From Streptomyces iranensis (GTDB lineage Bacteria; Actinomycetota; Actinomycetes; Streptomycetales; Streptomycetaceae), in assembly GCF_017874715.1 (NCBI RefSeq), contig NZ_JAGGLR010000021.1:186001-250000 (forward strand): DNA of 64,000 bases. Direction: 5' to 3'. How positions within the stretch are numbered: position 1 is the first letter of the stretch; every line of letters starts with the position of its first letter. The notes under the pieces are model-generated. The model was not told the origin of the DNA. It saw only the letters and a program-made list of their open reading frames with translations, and ran no database searches. The position numbers and the translations under genes were made by a program. Below, one piece after another: positions 7,594-15,719 of the stretch.

Positions 7594-8480
7594 TCGTCGT
7601 ACTTCGGGTCGCATGCTTCCTGCTCGGCGGGCGAGCAGTCGCCGCCGTCCGACGCGGGCTTGCAGTCAGGGTCACACGGACCTCCCCCGGCGCGGGTCGG
7701 AATCGCGCTCAGCGCCTCGGCCCATGCCTCGCCGCCCAGGATCGCGGCCAAGCCCCGTTCCCGGACGTTGCCGGCGGTCAGCCACCGCGCCATCACACAC
7801 GGGGTCACCTCGCCCGAGGGCAGGACGGCCACCTGTCCGTGCCCGCACCGCCCGCACAGCTCCGACGTGTCCGCCCCCACCTCGGGCAGCGAGGCCCGGC
7901 CGAGTCGCCGCATACGGTCCGTGCGGATCGCCGTCACGCCGAGCGCTTCCAGCTCCCGGCATGCCTCGCTCACGCGCTGCCCCGACAGGACGGACACGAT
8001 GCCGACACGCAGCGGGATACCGCGCCGTACGGCCTCGGCGATGTTCGCCCGGGTGCGTTCGTAGCTGCCTGGCCGGGTCGTGATGGCGTCGTGTTCCTCC
8101 GCACGGTCGCTGTAGTAGCTGGTGGCCAGCTTCATGCCCTCGCGGGCGAGCAGGCGCCACCAACCGGGCTTGATGTGGAACAAGTTGCTGTAGACCTCGA
8201 CTTGAAGACCGAGGCTCAGCGCGTGGTCGACCAATTCCGCCCATGCCGGATGCGTGGTCGGCTCACCACCGATGAGCTGCACCTCGCGCGCACCCAGCGC
8301 CGCCGCGTCGCTGATCACCCGCCGCCAATCGTCGGCCGTCATCGCGCCGCGCGTACCCGTCGGCCCCGACTCGGCAAAACACTGCGTGCATTGGAGCTGA
8401 CAAGCTCCGGTGATCTCCAGCTCGACGGCCTTGGGCGCGGTCGTCGGGGAAGCCTCGGGGCTCTCAACCACGGTGCTCAC
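7590..8480 (-). CDS. radical SAM enzyme with seven-Cys SPASM-like C-terminus
   Basis: A 296-residue radical SAM protein. C27, C31 and C34 form the CxxxCxxC [4Fe-4S] motif in ITGACQLQCTQCF, and QLIGGEPTTHP is the GGE-type SAM-binding motif. The C-terminus has seven further cysteines (C209, C212, C228, C269, C273, C282, C290), the count expected of a SPASM domain binding two auxiliary clusters. SPASM enzymes usually modify ribosomal peptides or proteins. The GTG at 8480 is preferred because GAGGGAG lies just upstream; an in-frame start at 8537 would overlap the ATPase stop. It is coupled to the methyltransferase downstream and follows the ATPase by 53 bases. No precursor peptide gene is evident, so the substrate is unknown. 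Confidence 0.88.
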   Translation of the reverse strand: MSTVVESPEASPTTAPKAVELEITGACQLQCTQCFAESGPTGTRGAMTADDWRRVISDAAALGAREVQLIGGEPTTHPAWAELVDHALSLGLQVEVYSNLFHIKPGWWRLLAREGMKLATSYYSDRAEEHDAITTRPGSYERTRANIAEAVRRGIPLRVGIVSVLSGQRVSEACRELEALGVTAIRTDRMRRLGRASLPEVGADTSELCGRCGHGQVAVLPSGEVTPCVMARWLTAGNVRERGLAAILGGEAWAEALSAIPTRAGGGPCDPDCKPASDGGDCSPAEQEACDPKYDE

Positions 8481-8533
8481 TGCTGCTCCCTCGGTGTCGT
8501 TGTGCGGCCTACCCGGCCCCGGTCCCACAAGCC

Positions 8534-8953
8534 TCAACCGTCGATCTCACATCGCAGCTCGCCCCACACCCGCTTCCCCCAGGGCAGCCGATCGGCCCCC
8601 CATCGCCAGGCGCACTCCTCCACCACGGCCAGGCCCCGTCCCCGCTCCTCATTGGCCCCGGCGATGCGTGGCACGGGGAGTGTGCGGCACTTGTCCACCA
8701 CGGCGAAGCGGACTACATCGGGCGCGGGACGGGTGACGGTGACGCGGATGACGCGGCAGTCGGTGTGGTCCACCGCGTTGGCCACCAGCTCCGAGACGAT
8801 GAGGGTGGCGGCGTCGGCGCAGTGCTCTATGCCCCAGACCGCCAGCGCCGTGCGGACGAGACGACGAGCCGTGGCGGCGCTTTGGGCCGTACACGGCAGG
8901 GTCTCCGTGTAGCCGGGGTGCCCGGAGGGGCGAGCGGTGGTGGTCACAATCAT
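8534..8953 (-). CDS. small GHKL ATP-binding protein (RsbW/anti-sigma-like HATPase)
   Basis: A 139-residue single-domain HATPase_c_2 protein. The N-box is LIVSELVANAVDHTDC and the G-box region is RGRGLAVVEEC. Such proteins are abundant in Streptomyces. Some are anti-sigma kinases, and many others sit beside XRE regulators with unknown roles. The ATG at 8951-8953 follows GAGG about seven bases upstream; an earlier in-frame start would add an Arg-rich extension. It lies between an XRE-TPR regulator and a radical SAM gene, all on the minus strand, which points to one transcription unit. Confidence 0.88.
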   Translation of the reverse strand: MIVTTTARPSGHPGYTETLPCTAQSAATARRLVRTALAVWGIEHCADAATLIVSELVANAVDHTDCRVIRVTVTRPAPDVVRFAVVDKCRTLPVPRIAGANEERGRGLAVVEECAWRWGADRLPWGKRVWGELRCEIDG

Positions 8954-9057
8954 GGTGGACCTCGCGGTTCGTGAGCGTGAGCGCACGCTATGACCGCCGA
9001 GAGCGACCGCACAGTGACCCTACGTACCACTCTGATGCGCGGGTGGGACGTCGCGTC

Positions 9058-10272
9058 CTACCCGTCCAGATTGAGCCGGTCGGCCAGTTCGGTCACGGGC
9101 GAGGTGCGGCGGCGCTCGCGGCCACGTAGTTCGGCCACCACCCGCCGAGCCGTTCCGTGGTAGCGCATCCACTCCGGCGCATCGCCCTCCGCGGCCAGCA
9201 GGGCCCGGACGGCGCTGTCATCCTTGCCGAGATCGACGCAGGCCAGGGCGCGGTCGACATGGAACCGGGCGCGCCATGTCGGCGGAAGCCGGTGGAGTTC
9301 GGGGATGGTCCGGGCCGCGGTCAGCGCCTTCGCGCTGCGCTCCATCTCCACCAGGAAGTTGACCTTGGCGACACCGACATTGGTCGGGCCGAACGGTGTG
9401 GCGTAGTCGAGGCGGTCCTCCCCGATGCGGGAGGCGGCGGCCGTCGCCATGTTGAGCAGTTCGTCCACGGTGTCGTGCTTGCCGCGTCGCACGGCCGCGG
9501 TCGCCGCACGCAGCAGCAGGATTCCCCACAGGGACAGGTCGATGGGCCGGGACCGGAATCCGGGCTCGATCCACTCGGCGGCGGCCAGGGCGACGCGCTC
9601 GGCGTCCTCCAGCCGCCCCTGCTTGGTCAGGATCCACGACAACGTGGAGACGCCCATGGTCTCGAGGTGCGGATCGTCCGACCGCCGGGCGGCCTCCATG
9701 GAGCGCTCCAGCGCCGTGAACCCGGCATCCTCCTTGCCCAGTGCGGCCAGCGTGGTGGCCGCCACCTGATACCCCTCGGCGAGCACCGCATGGGCCGCGG
9801 CGGCGTCAGCGCCGCTGTGGGCGTGTGCCGCCGTCCTGGCGTCCCGGATGAGTTGGGGCAGCAGGACACCGATGTCGGCCATCCGACCCTCGCGGCGGAT
9901 GCGTTCGGTGGACCGTAACGCGGCGCGCAGCGCGCCGACGGTGGGCGGGGCCTCGGGGTCGGCGTCCTCGCCGAGGAGTTCGGTCAGCGGGGAGACGGCC
10001 TGCCGCAGCGCGAGCACGGACGGCGAGTCGCCCTCCTGGCGAGCCTCGAAGGTGGTCGGCTGACCGATCAGCACGGACGGTTCCACGTCGAGGGCGCGGG
10101 CGAGGGCGTTGATCGTCGAGAGCCGCGCCGTCTGCCGCTGCCCCTGTTCCAGCTTGCGCACCACGTCCACGGACAGCTCCGCCCGTTCGGCGAGCCGCTC
10201 CTGGGTGAGCTTGCGCCGAAGCCGAAACCGAGCGATCCGGTCCCCGAGCCCCTGCTCGTCCTCACAGCCCAT
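9058..10272 (-). CDS. XRE-family helix-turn-helix regulator with TPR-like C-terminal domain
   Basis: A 404-residue regulator. The XRE/Cro HTH spans about residues 10-65 (GDRIARFRLRRKLTQERLAERAELSVDVVRKLEQGQRQTARLST shown in pieces: KLTQERLA, SVDVVRKLEQG). The long remainder is helical and rich in Ala/Leu/Glu pairs, like the TPR-type peptide-sensing domains of many actinobacterial XRE proteins. It is the first gene of the block with the ATPase, radical SAM and methyltransferase genes, and may control it. The start ATG is at 10270-10272. Peptide sensing is an inference from domain type. Confidence 0.88.
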   Translation of the reverse strand: MGCEDEQGLGDRIARFRLRRKLTQERLAERAELSVDVVRKLEQGQRQTARLSTINALARALDVEPSVLIGQPTTFEARQEGDSPSVLALRQAVSPLTELLGEDADPEAPPTVGALRAALRSTERIRREGRMADIGVLLPQLIRDARTAAHAHSGADAAAAHAVLAEGYQVAATTLAALGKEDAGFTALERSMEAARRSDDPHLETMGVSTLSWILTKQGRLEDAERVALAAAEWIEPGFRSRPIDLSLWGILLLRAATAAVRRGKHDTVDELLNMATAAASRIGEDRLDYATPFGPTNVGVAKVNFLVEMERSAKALTAARTIPELHRLPPTWRARFHVDRALACVDLGKDDSAVRALLAAEGDAPEWMRYHGTARRVVAELRGRERRRTSPVTELADRLNLDG

Positions 10273-10382
10273 GGCACTGGTCCCCCACTCACCATCAGGT
10301 ATCAGGCGGATGTGGCTTCCACGCTACGCCCTGGCGCACACCGCAGGTGAAGAACGTTGCCCTCGGGTGGCCCGGAGCGCGG

Positions 10383-10946
10383 CTACCGGCGGTTGTCCTC
10401 TCCGCGCTCCCATTCCTCGCGGAGCACTCCGTAGACGATGGAGTCCCGCCATGCCCCACGTACGTGGACGTGGCCGCGGATTCGGCCCTCTGCTGCCATA
10501 CCTGCCGCGAGGAGCGTCTTCTCCGAGGCGACATTGAGAGGCGCCCGAGCGGCCCATACCCGGTGGAGGTCCAGGTCAGCGAAGGCGAGGGTGAGGAGCA
10601 GGCGGACGGTTTCTCTGCCGTAGCCCACGCCCCAGGTGTCGGAGCGCCGCGCGAATCCGATGGTGGCGGCGCGTTGTTGGTGCGGGTCGTGGGCGAGGCG
10701 GGCGAATCCGATCAGTTGGGAGTCGGCCCGTTCGACGACGGCGAGTGCGTATTCCTGGCGTGGGGTCGACGTAGCCGAGGTCACCGATCGCTCGACAATG
10801 CCGCTGACCTCGTCGCGTGAGCGTGGCGTGAAGCTCAGGTGCTCGGTGGCCTTCGGGCTACCGTAGATAGCCAGGACCGCGTCCACGTCATCGACGGTTA
10901 GTTCGCGAAGTGAGAGGCGAGTTTCGTCGCGGATGACCGGAAACAT
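10383..10946 (-). CDS. GNAT family N-acetyltransferase (RimJ/RimL-like)
   Basis: A 187-residue GNAT protein of the RimJ/RimL type. It opens with TRLSLRELTVDDVDAV, has the acetyl-CoA-binding region as RRSDTWGVGYGRETVRLLLTLAF (pyrophosphate loop GVGYGRE) and ends with LNVASEKTLLAAGMAAEGRIRG. It probably acetylates an N-terminal amine of a protein or a small molecule. It lies 110 bases upstream of the XRE gene on the same strand, but neither a link to that block nor independence from it can be shown. The ATG at 10944-10946 begins right at the fold. Confidence 0.9.
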   Translation of the reverse strand: MFPVIRDETRLSLRELTVDDVDAVLAIYGSPKATEHLSFTPRSRDEVSGIVERSVTSATSTPRQEYALAVVERADSQLIGFARLAHDPHQQRAATIGFARRSDTWGVGYGRETVRLLLTLAFADLDLHRVWAARAPLNVASEKTLLAAGMAAEGRIRGHVHVRGAWRDSIVYGVLREEWERGEDNRR

Positions 10947-10998
10947 GGCGGGACTCTACTCTCGGGGGCGCCACGCTCGTTGCCCCGGAAAGACATGC

Positions 10999-11029
10999 CC
11001 CCCGGCGGTGCGCCGCGCACCTCCGGGGG
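10999..11029. terminator. terminator after the conservon operon
   Basis: CCCCCGGCGGTGCG (10999-11012) pairs with CGCACCTCCGGGGG (11016-11029) with one mismatch and a 3-base loop. It is 12 bases beyond the stop of the minus-strand P450 gene. Confidence 0.65.
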
Positions 11030-11040
11030 ACGGTGGACAG

Positions 11041-12339
11041 TCAGTGCAGATGGGCCGGGGTGAATTCGGCGGGGAGGGCGGCCACGCCGCGCATCATCAG
11101 GGTGACGTGCCATTCGAGCTCGTCCGCGGGGACGGAGAGGGTGACGTCCGGGAGGCGGTCGAGGAGGACCTCGATGGCGGCGGTGGCGATGACCTCGGCG
11201 ATCTCGCGGGCGGCCGGGGGGCAGCCGTGTTTGCCGTGGCTGAAGGCCATATGGGCCTGGTTGCCGCCGGCGCCGGAGTGGAAGTCCGGGCGGACGTCGG
11301 GGTCGGCGTTGGCCGCGGCGAGGCCCAGCATCAGGCAGTCGCCCTTCCTGATGCGGCGGCCGCCGAGCATGGTGTCCTCGGCGGCCCAGCGGCCGATCCA
11401 GAACGGGACCGGGGTGTCCTCCCACAGCACCTCGTTGAGCGCCTGGCCGACGCTGCGGCGGCCGCCGGAGAGGGTGATGGCGAACCGTTCGTCCGTCAGC
11501 ATCAGCCGGAGGGCGTTGCCGATCAGGTCGCTGGTGGGCTGCTGGACGGCGTAGATGGAGCCGAGCAGGTCGTTGATGATCTCGTCGTCGGTGAGCCCGG
11601 CGGGGTGGGACACCAGATGGGCGGCGACGTTGACCTGGTCGGGGTTCTCCCGGACGCGCTTGATCAGCGCCTCCATCCGGGTCTGCATCTTCTGCAGCGC
11701 GATGGGGGCGTCGTTCCCGGTGAGGTGGAGCGAATCGTCCTGGATGGCGGCGGCTTCGGTGTCGTCCAGGCCGTAGAGCCGGGTCACCACCCGCAGCGGG
11801 ATCTGGCTGGCGTACTCGGCCACCAGATCGGCCCGGCCGCTGCCCGCGAAGGTGTCGATCAGCTGGTCGGCGACGCGCTCGCACTGTGCGCGCAGCTCGA
11901 ACTGGTCCACCGACGCGAGACCGTCGCAGATGGCCTCGGACCGCCGCTGGTGGTCTGCGCCCTCGCTGAAGAGCATGGTCGGGCGGTAGCCGACGAAGGT
12001 CGTCAACTCCCAGTCCGGCGGCACGAGATGCCAGGAGTGCCAGCGGCGGGAGTCACGGGCGAAGCGGTTGGGGTCGGTGGTGACCCGGACCACCTCGCGG
12101 TAGCCGAGCACCGTCCAGACGGGGATCTTGCCGTCCAGCAGGACGGGCACGACCGGGCCGTGGTCCCGGAGCAGCTCGCGGTAGAGCTCCATCGGTTCGT
12201 CCCGGAACCGCCCGTAGTCCAGCGGCACCGACCCGGGGGGCACCACCCCGTCGGGCGGCGCGGGGGCCGACGGGAAGACGGGCTCGGGCGGGGCCCCGGG
12301 CAGGGCATCCAGTGGGGACGTGGGGTCAGGGGTGGTCAC
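11041..12339 (-). CDS. conservon-linked cytochrome P450 lacking ExxR (CYP157-like)
   Basis: A 432-residue P450. The heme-thiolate loop is intact (FSHGKHGC, C373), but two motifs are abnormal. The K-helix ExxR reads E303-V-L-W306, so the arginine is tryptophan, and the I-helix oxygen-activation stretch reads GSIYAVQQPTS instead of A-G-x-D/E-T. CYP157 proteins of S. coelicolor conservons are known to lack ExxR, so this is probably a family feature and not decay. The GTG at 12337-12339 overlaps the CvnD stop as GTGA. Conservons with P450s often carry a second P450 (CYP154 type); none follows here, since the next gene is a GNAT. Whether this protein is a monooxygenase or a heme sensor is open. 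Confidence 0.9.
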   Translation of the reverse strand: MTTPDPTSPLDALPGAPPEPVFPSAPAPPDGVVPPGSVPLDYGRFRDEPMELYRELLRDHGPVVPVLLDGKIPVWTVLGYREVVRVTTDPNRFARDSRRWHSWHLVPPDWELTTFVGYRPTMLFSEGADHQRRSEAICDGLASVDQFELRAQCERVADQLIDTFAGSGRADLVAEYASQIPLRVVTRLYGLDDTEAAAIQDDSLHLTGNDAPIALQKMQTRMEALIKRVRENPDQVNVAAHLVSHPAGLTDDEIINDLLGSIYAVQQPTSDLIGNALRLMLTDERFAITLSGGRRSVGQALNEVLWEDTPVPFWIGRWAAEDTMLGGRRIRKGDCLMLGLAAANADPDVRPDFHSGAGGNQAHMAFSHGKHGCPPAAREIAEVIATAAIEVLLDRLPDVTLSVPADELEWHVTLMMRGVAALPAEFTPAHLH

Positions 12340-12953
12340 GCGGTGGTCTCCCCGGCGGAGCCGTTGGTGGACAGGGAGTAGAGGTAGCGGGCGAGCGCGA
12401 CCAGTACGGCCTTGCTGGAGTCGCGCTTGCGGGCGTCGCATTCGATCATCGGTACCTCGGGCGGGAGGTCGAGGGCTTCCCGCACCTCCTCCAGCGTGTG
12501 CTGCGGTTCGGTGAAGTTGTTACGGGCCACGATGAACGGGGTGCCGTGGTGCTCCAGCCGGTCCAGCGCGTACCAGGAGTCGGAGAGCCGGTTGGTGTCC
12601 ACCAGGACGACCGCGCCCAGGGTCCCGGAGAAGAGCCGGTCCCACAGGAACCAGAACCGCTCCTGGCCCGGGGCGCCGAACAGATAGAGCACCATCTGCT
12701 CGTCCAGGCTGATCCGGCCGAAGTCGAAGGCCACCGTGGTGGTGGTCTTATGGCGCACGAACGAGGCGTCGTCGATGCCGATGCCCGCCTGCGTCATCGT
12801 CTCCTCGGTGCTGAGCGGGCGGATCTCGCTGACGGACTGCACCATCGTCGTCTTGCCGACGCCGAACCCGCCGACGATCACGATCTTCAGACCGTTGCTC
12901 GCGCTCTCCCGCAGCGGGGCGTGCCCGGCGCCGCCGGGGAGCGCGGTGCTCAC
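12336..12953 (-). CDS. cvnD: conservon GTP/ATP-binding protein CvnD
   Basis: A Ras-like small GTPase of 205 residues. The P-loop is GGFGVGKTT (28-36), the switch II motif is LFGAPGQERFWFLW, and ARNNF replaces the classic NKxD guanine-specificity motif, as is usual in CvnD. It is the switch of the conservon complex, working with CvnB and the CvnA kinase-like protein at the membrane. The GTG at 12953 lies 7 bases after the cvnC stop; a TTG at 12980 with AGAAGG upstream is an alternative adding nine residues. It is coupled to the P450 by a GTGA overlap. Confidence 0.92.
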   Translation of the reverse strand: MSTALPGGAGHAPLRESASNGLKIVIVGGFGVGKTTMVQSVSEIRPLSTEETMTQAGIGIDDASFVRHKTTTTVAFDFGRISLDEQMVLYLFGAPGQERFWFLWDRLFSGTLGAVVLVDTNRLSDSWYALDRLEHHGTPFIVARNNFTEPQHTLEEVREALDLPPEVPMIECDARKRDSSKAVLVALARYLYSLSTNGSAGETTA

Positions 12954-12960
12954 GGTGGTC

Positions 12961-13320
12961 TCAGAGATTCTGGAGTGCAACGAGCACCTTCTTCAGGGTT
13001 TCGGGCCCGGGAAGCCGGCCGCCGGGGCGGGCCGCATGCGGATGGCGCGCGGTGATGCGGCCGGTGTCCAGCAGATCGCACAGCAGGATCTTGACCACGC
13101 TGACGGGCAGTTCCAGATACGAGGAGATCTCCACGACCGACAGGGGGCGGCGGCACATCCGCAGGATCTTGACGTGCTCGGACTGCATCCCGGGGGTGGG
13201 GTCGCTTTCGCTGACGATCAGCGTGACCATGTCGAACCGGCTCTCGTCGGCCCGGCTGCGGCCGCCGGTGACGGTGTACAGCCGGTCCGGGCCCTCCTTG
13301 TCCAGCGGACCTCGGATCAT
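12961..13320 (-). CDS. cvnC: conservon DUF742 protein CvnC
   Basis: A 119-residue DUF742 protein. It has the typical opening RLYTVTGGRSRA, the central EHVKILRMCRRPLSVVEISSYLELPVSVVKILLCDLLD with winged-helix-like pattern, and a short C-terminal tail. It may be an adaptor or DNA-binding-like element of the conservon. The ATG overlaps the cvnB stop as ATGA. Confidence 0.93.
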   Translation of the reverse strand: MIRGPLDKEGPDRLYTVTGGRSRADESRFDMVTLIVSESDPTPGMQSEHVKILRMCRRPLSVVEISSYLELPVSVVKILLCDLLDTGRITARHPHAARPGGRLPGPETLKKVLVALQNL

Positions 13321-13745
13321 GCCTTCGCCCCGCCGCCGCTGCCGCCCGCTTCCACCCGCGGAGCGGCCCGCAGATGGTCGCCGATCTGCTCGACCAGCTC
13401 GTTCATGTTGTGGCCGATGATGCCGACATCGGCATCGTCATGGGCCACCACGGCGAGGTGGGCGCCTTCTCCGGCCTCGACAATGAACAGAATTCCCCCG
13501 TGGAACTCCGTCATCGACTGCCGTACGCCGCCGCTTCCGTCGCCGAACTCGATGGACGCGCCATGGGCGAGGCTCTGGATGCCGGACGCGATGGCCGCCA
13601 GCTGATCGGCCTGGTCCACGGACAACCCGGAGGAGAGGCACAGTTTGAGACCGTCCCGTGACAGCACCAGGGCGTGGCGCGAGCCCGGGGTCTTCTCCAG
13701 CAGGTTCTCCAACAGCCAGTCCAAGCTGCGGTCGGTGGTGTTCAT
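13317..13745 (-). CDS. cvnB: conservon roadblock/LC7 protein CvnB
   Basis: A 142-residue roadblock/LC7-domain protein (LDWLLENLLEKTPGSRHALVLSRDGL, then DQADQLAAIASGIQSLAHG). By analogy with MglB it acts as co-regulator or GTPase-activating partner of CvnD. The ATG at 13743-13745 is preferred because GAAGGA stands eight bases upstream; a GTG at 13763 overlapping the cvnA stop would add six residues. A tight operon with cvnA and cvnC. Confidence 0.93.
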   Translation of the reverse strand: MNTTDRSLDWLLENLLEKTPGSRHALVLSRDGLKLCLSSGLSVDQADQLAAIASGIQSLAHGASIEFGDGSGGVRQSMTEFHGGILFIVEAGEGAHLAVVAHDDADVGIIGHNMNELVEQIGDHLRAAPRVEAGGSGGGAKA

Positions 13746-13759
13746 CGGCGTTCCTTCTG

Positions 13760-15367
13760 TCACGGCTTGTCGTTCTCGGCAGGCTCGGCGGACTCGGCGG
13801 ACTCGGTGTGATCTGCGGATACCGAAGGCTCGGTGTCACACGGGTCACCTGCGGCGGAAGCACCGCGGGCCGCTTGGCGGAAGGCACCGAAGCGGGCTCC
13901 GGCTTCCTCGGGTCGTGGACGGCTGGTCTTGGGCTTGGGTTCCGTCTCGGCCGTCTGGGCGGCCGCGCGGGTGGCGGCGGCCAGCGTCTCGCCACGGCGC
14001 CGCTTGGGCAGTCCGTTGACCCGCGAGGGCTGCTCGGAGGGCTCCGGCGCGGGGGACGGGGCGGACGGGGCGGTCTCCGGCGACGTGGACGGCGCGGCGA
14101 CCGGAGCGGGCGCGGCCGGAGCGGGCGCGGCCGTGACGGTGGACGCGCTCGTGACGGCGGGCGCGGCGGGCGCGGTGGGCGCGGCGGGCGCGGCGGGCGT
14201 CTGCCGGGGGACCCCGGTGCGGACGGTGCCCGGCGTGTCGAGGACGACGGCGTCCTGGTTGATGTGCGTGACCAGCTGCTGCGGGATCAGGACGACGACA
14301 CCGGTGCCGCCGCGCGCGGACGGCCGGAAGGAGACCGTGAGCCCGTGCTTGCGGGCCAGACAGCCGACGACCGCGAGGCCCAGCCGGGTGCCGGACAGCG
14401 TCATCAGGTCCAGGCTCTCGGAGGAGACGGACTTCTGGGCGCGGTCCAGGGCGGCCGGGCCCATCACCAGGCCACCGTCCTCGACGGTCACCACGACGCC
14501 CGCGTGCGTCTCCTCGACGTACACATGCACCTCCTCGGTGGGAGGCGAGAAGCTGGCGGCGTTGTCCATCAGTTCGGCGAGGGCGTGCATGACGCCCTCG
14601 GCCGCGTAACCGGCCACCGCGGCGTTGCTGGTCGAGTGGACCCGTACCCGCTGGAAGGCGCTGATCCGCCCGATCGCGCCGCGCAGCACGGACTCCATGA
14701 CGATCGGCTTGGTCCAGCGGCGCCCGGAGCGGGCACCGGTCAGCACCGCGATGCTGTCCGCGATCCGGCCCGCCTGGGCGGTGGTGTGGTCGAGCTTCAG
14801 CAGATCGCCGAGGACGGTCTCGTCGTGACGGTTCTCCATCTCCCGGAGGTCGGCCAGCATGCTGGTGGCCAGCGCCTGGACACGGCCCGCGGCGTTGGCG
14901 CACGCGGCCATCGCGGAGGCGCGCATCCGCTCACCGTCGCCGATCTCGCGCAGCAGGGTCCGCAGCAGATACTGATGGGCCCGGCTGGTGGGGCGCTCCA
15001 TGCGGGTGACCACGGTTTCCACCGAGCCGCCCTCGCGCAGTTGCCGTACCGCGGACGGAATCGTTTCCTCGGCGAGCCGGGTGGCCTCGATCTCCCGCGC
15101 GGCGGCCGCGGTCTCCAGCGAGGTGACCCGCTCCTGGAGACGGCCGATGGTCCGCGAGCGGTTGGCGGCGACGGCGAGCGCCACCCCCAGCAGCACGGCG
15201 GCGGCTCCGCAGAAGACGGCGACGAAGACGCGCTGGGCGGATGGCACCGCGGTGGTCACCCACAGTCCCGCTCCGGCGGCGACGACGGCTGCCAGCAGAG
15301 GGACGGTCAGGGCCCCGCGCGTCACCGAGGGCCCTTTGTACGGATGGCTGGATATGTGTGCTGACAT
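13760..15367 (-). CDS. cvnA: conservon sensor histidine-kinase-like protein CvnA
   Basis: A 535-residue membrane protein. Two transmembrane helices lie near residues 20-42 and 47-68 with a very short external loop, then a coiled-coil region, and a GHKL ATPase domain around 250-375 (N-box HALAELMDNAASFSPP; later TRLGLAVVGCLARKHG). The C-terminal ~150 residues are a Pro/Ala-rich disordered tail. Conservon A proteins anchor the CvnB/C/D complex and act like atypical sensor kinases. The ATG is preceded by GAGGACC. It is the first gene of a five-gene operon with cvnB, cvnC, cvnD and the P450. Confidence 0.93.
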   Translation of the reverse strand: MSAHISSHPYKGPSVTRGALTVPLLAAVVAAGAGLWVTTAVPSAQRVFVAVFCGAAAVLLGVALAVAANRSRTIGRLQERVTSLETAAAAREIEATRLAEETIPSAVRQLREGGSVETVVTRMERPTSRAHQYLLRTLLREIGDGERMRASAMAACANAAGRVQALATSMLADLREMENRHDETVLGDLLKLDHTTAQAGRIADSIAVLTGARSGRRWTKPIVMESVLRGAIGRISAFQRVRVHSTSNAAVAGYAAEGVMHALAELMDNAASFSPPTEEVHVYVEETHAGVVVTVEDGGLVMGPAALDRAQKSVSSESLDLMTLSGTRLGLAVVGCLARKHGLTVSFRPSARGGTGVVVLIPQQLVTHINQDAVVLDTPGTVRTGVPRQTPAAPAAPTAPAAPAVTSASTVTAAPAPAAPAPVAAPSTSPETAPSAPSPAPEPSEQPSRVNGLPKRRRGETLAAATRAAAQTAETEPKPKTSRPRPEEAGARFGAFRQAARGASAAGDPCDTEPSVSADHTESAESAEPAENDKP

Positions 15368-15688
15368 CTATCAGGTCCTCATGGGCGCGTTGAGGTTTTT
15401 GGCTGGACCACGCGGACATCAAGCCGTGGGCGCCACATGTTAGTAGAGTCACGTCAGTTTGACCGGGCCCTCTCAGCACATGGATCATGACGGCCCGTCA
15501 AATCGGGGCGCTGAGAAGCGTCATGTTCCGGACGCATATGACGCTGCCATTGACGCCGCCGTTGAGGCCGCCATCGTCGGCCCGCCCGGCGACGCAACGG
15601 AATCGCCGACTCGCCCCGAATGAACGCAACGGAATGGCAGGCTCGTCCCAGATGGGCGCAACGATCGTCCGCTCGGCCCGGATGGACG
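15368..15688. other. non-coding gap between the SpoIIE-type gene and cvnA
   Basis: No plausible gene is present. The left end relative to cvnA holds its ribosome-binding site and presumably its promoter. The half next to the phosphatase gene is filled with degenerate ~32-bp repeats (15594-15719), so the gap is partly repeat expansion. Confidence 0.6.
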
Positions 15689-15719
15689 CTACGGAGTCGC
15701 CAGTTCGGCCCAGATGACC
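15594..15719. repeat. four degenerate 30-32 bp tandem repeats including the 3' end of a phosphatase gene
   Basis: Units start at 15594, 15626, 15658 and 15688, each beginning GCAACG or GCTACG and ending in a form of CCCxGATGxxC. The last unit overlaps the final codons and stop of the minus-strand phosphatase gene, so the array looks like successive copies of that gene's 3' end spreading into the intergenic DNA. Confidence 0.7.

Noticed and set aside
13658..15364. Long plus-strand open frame opposite cvnA
   Set aside because: Low-complexity Gly/Arg-rich product antisense to a clear conservon gene; an effect of GC-biased codon use.
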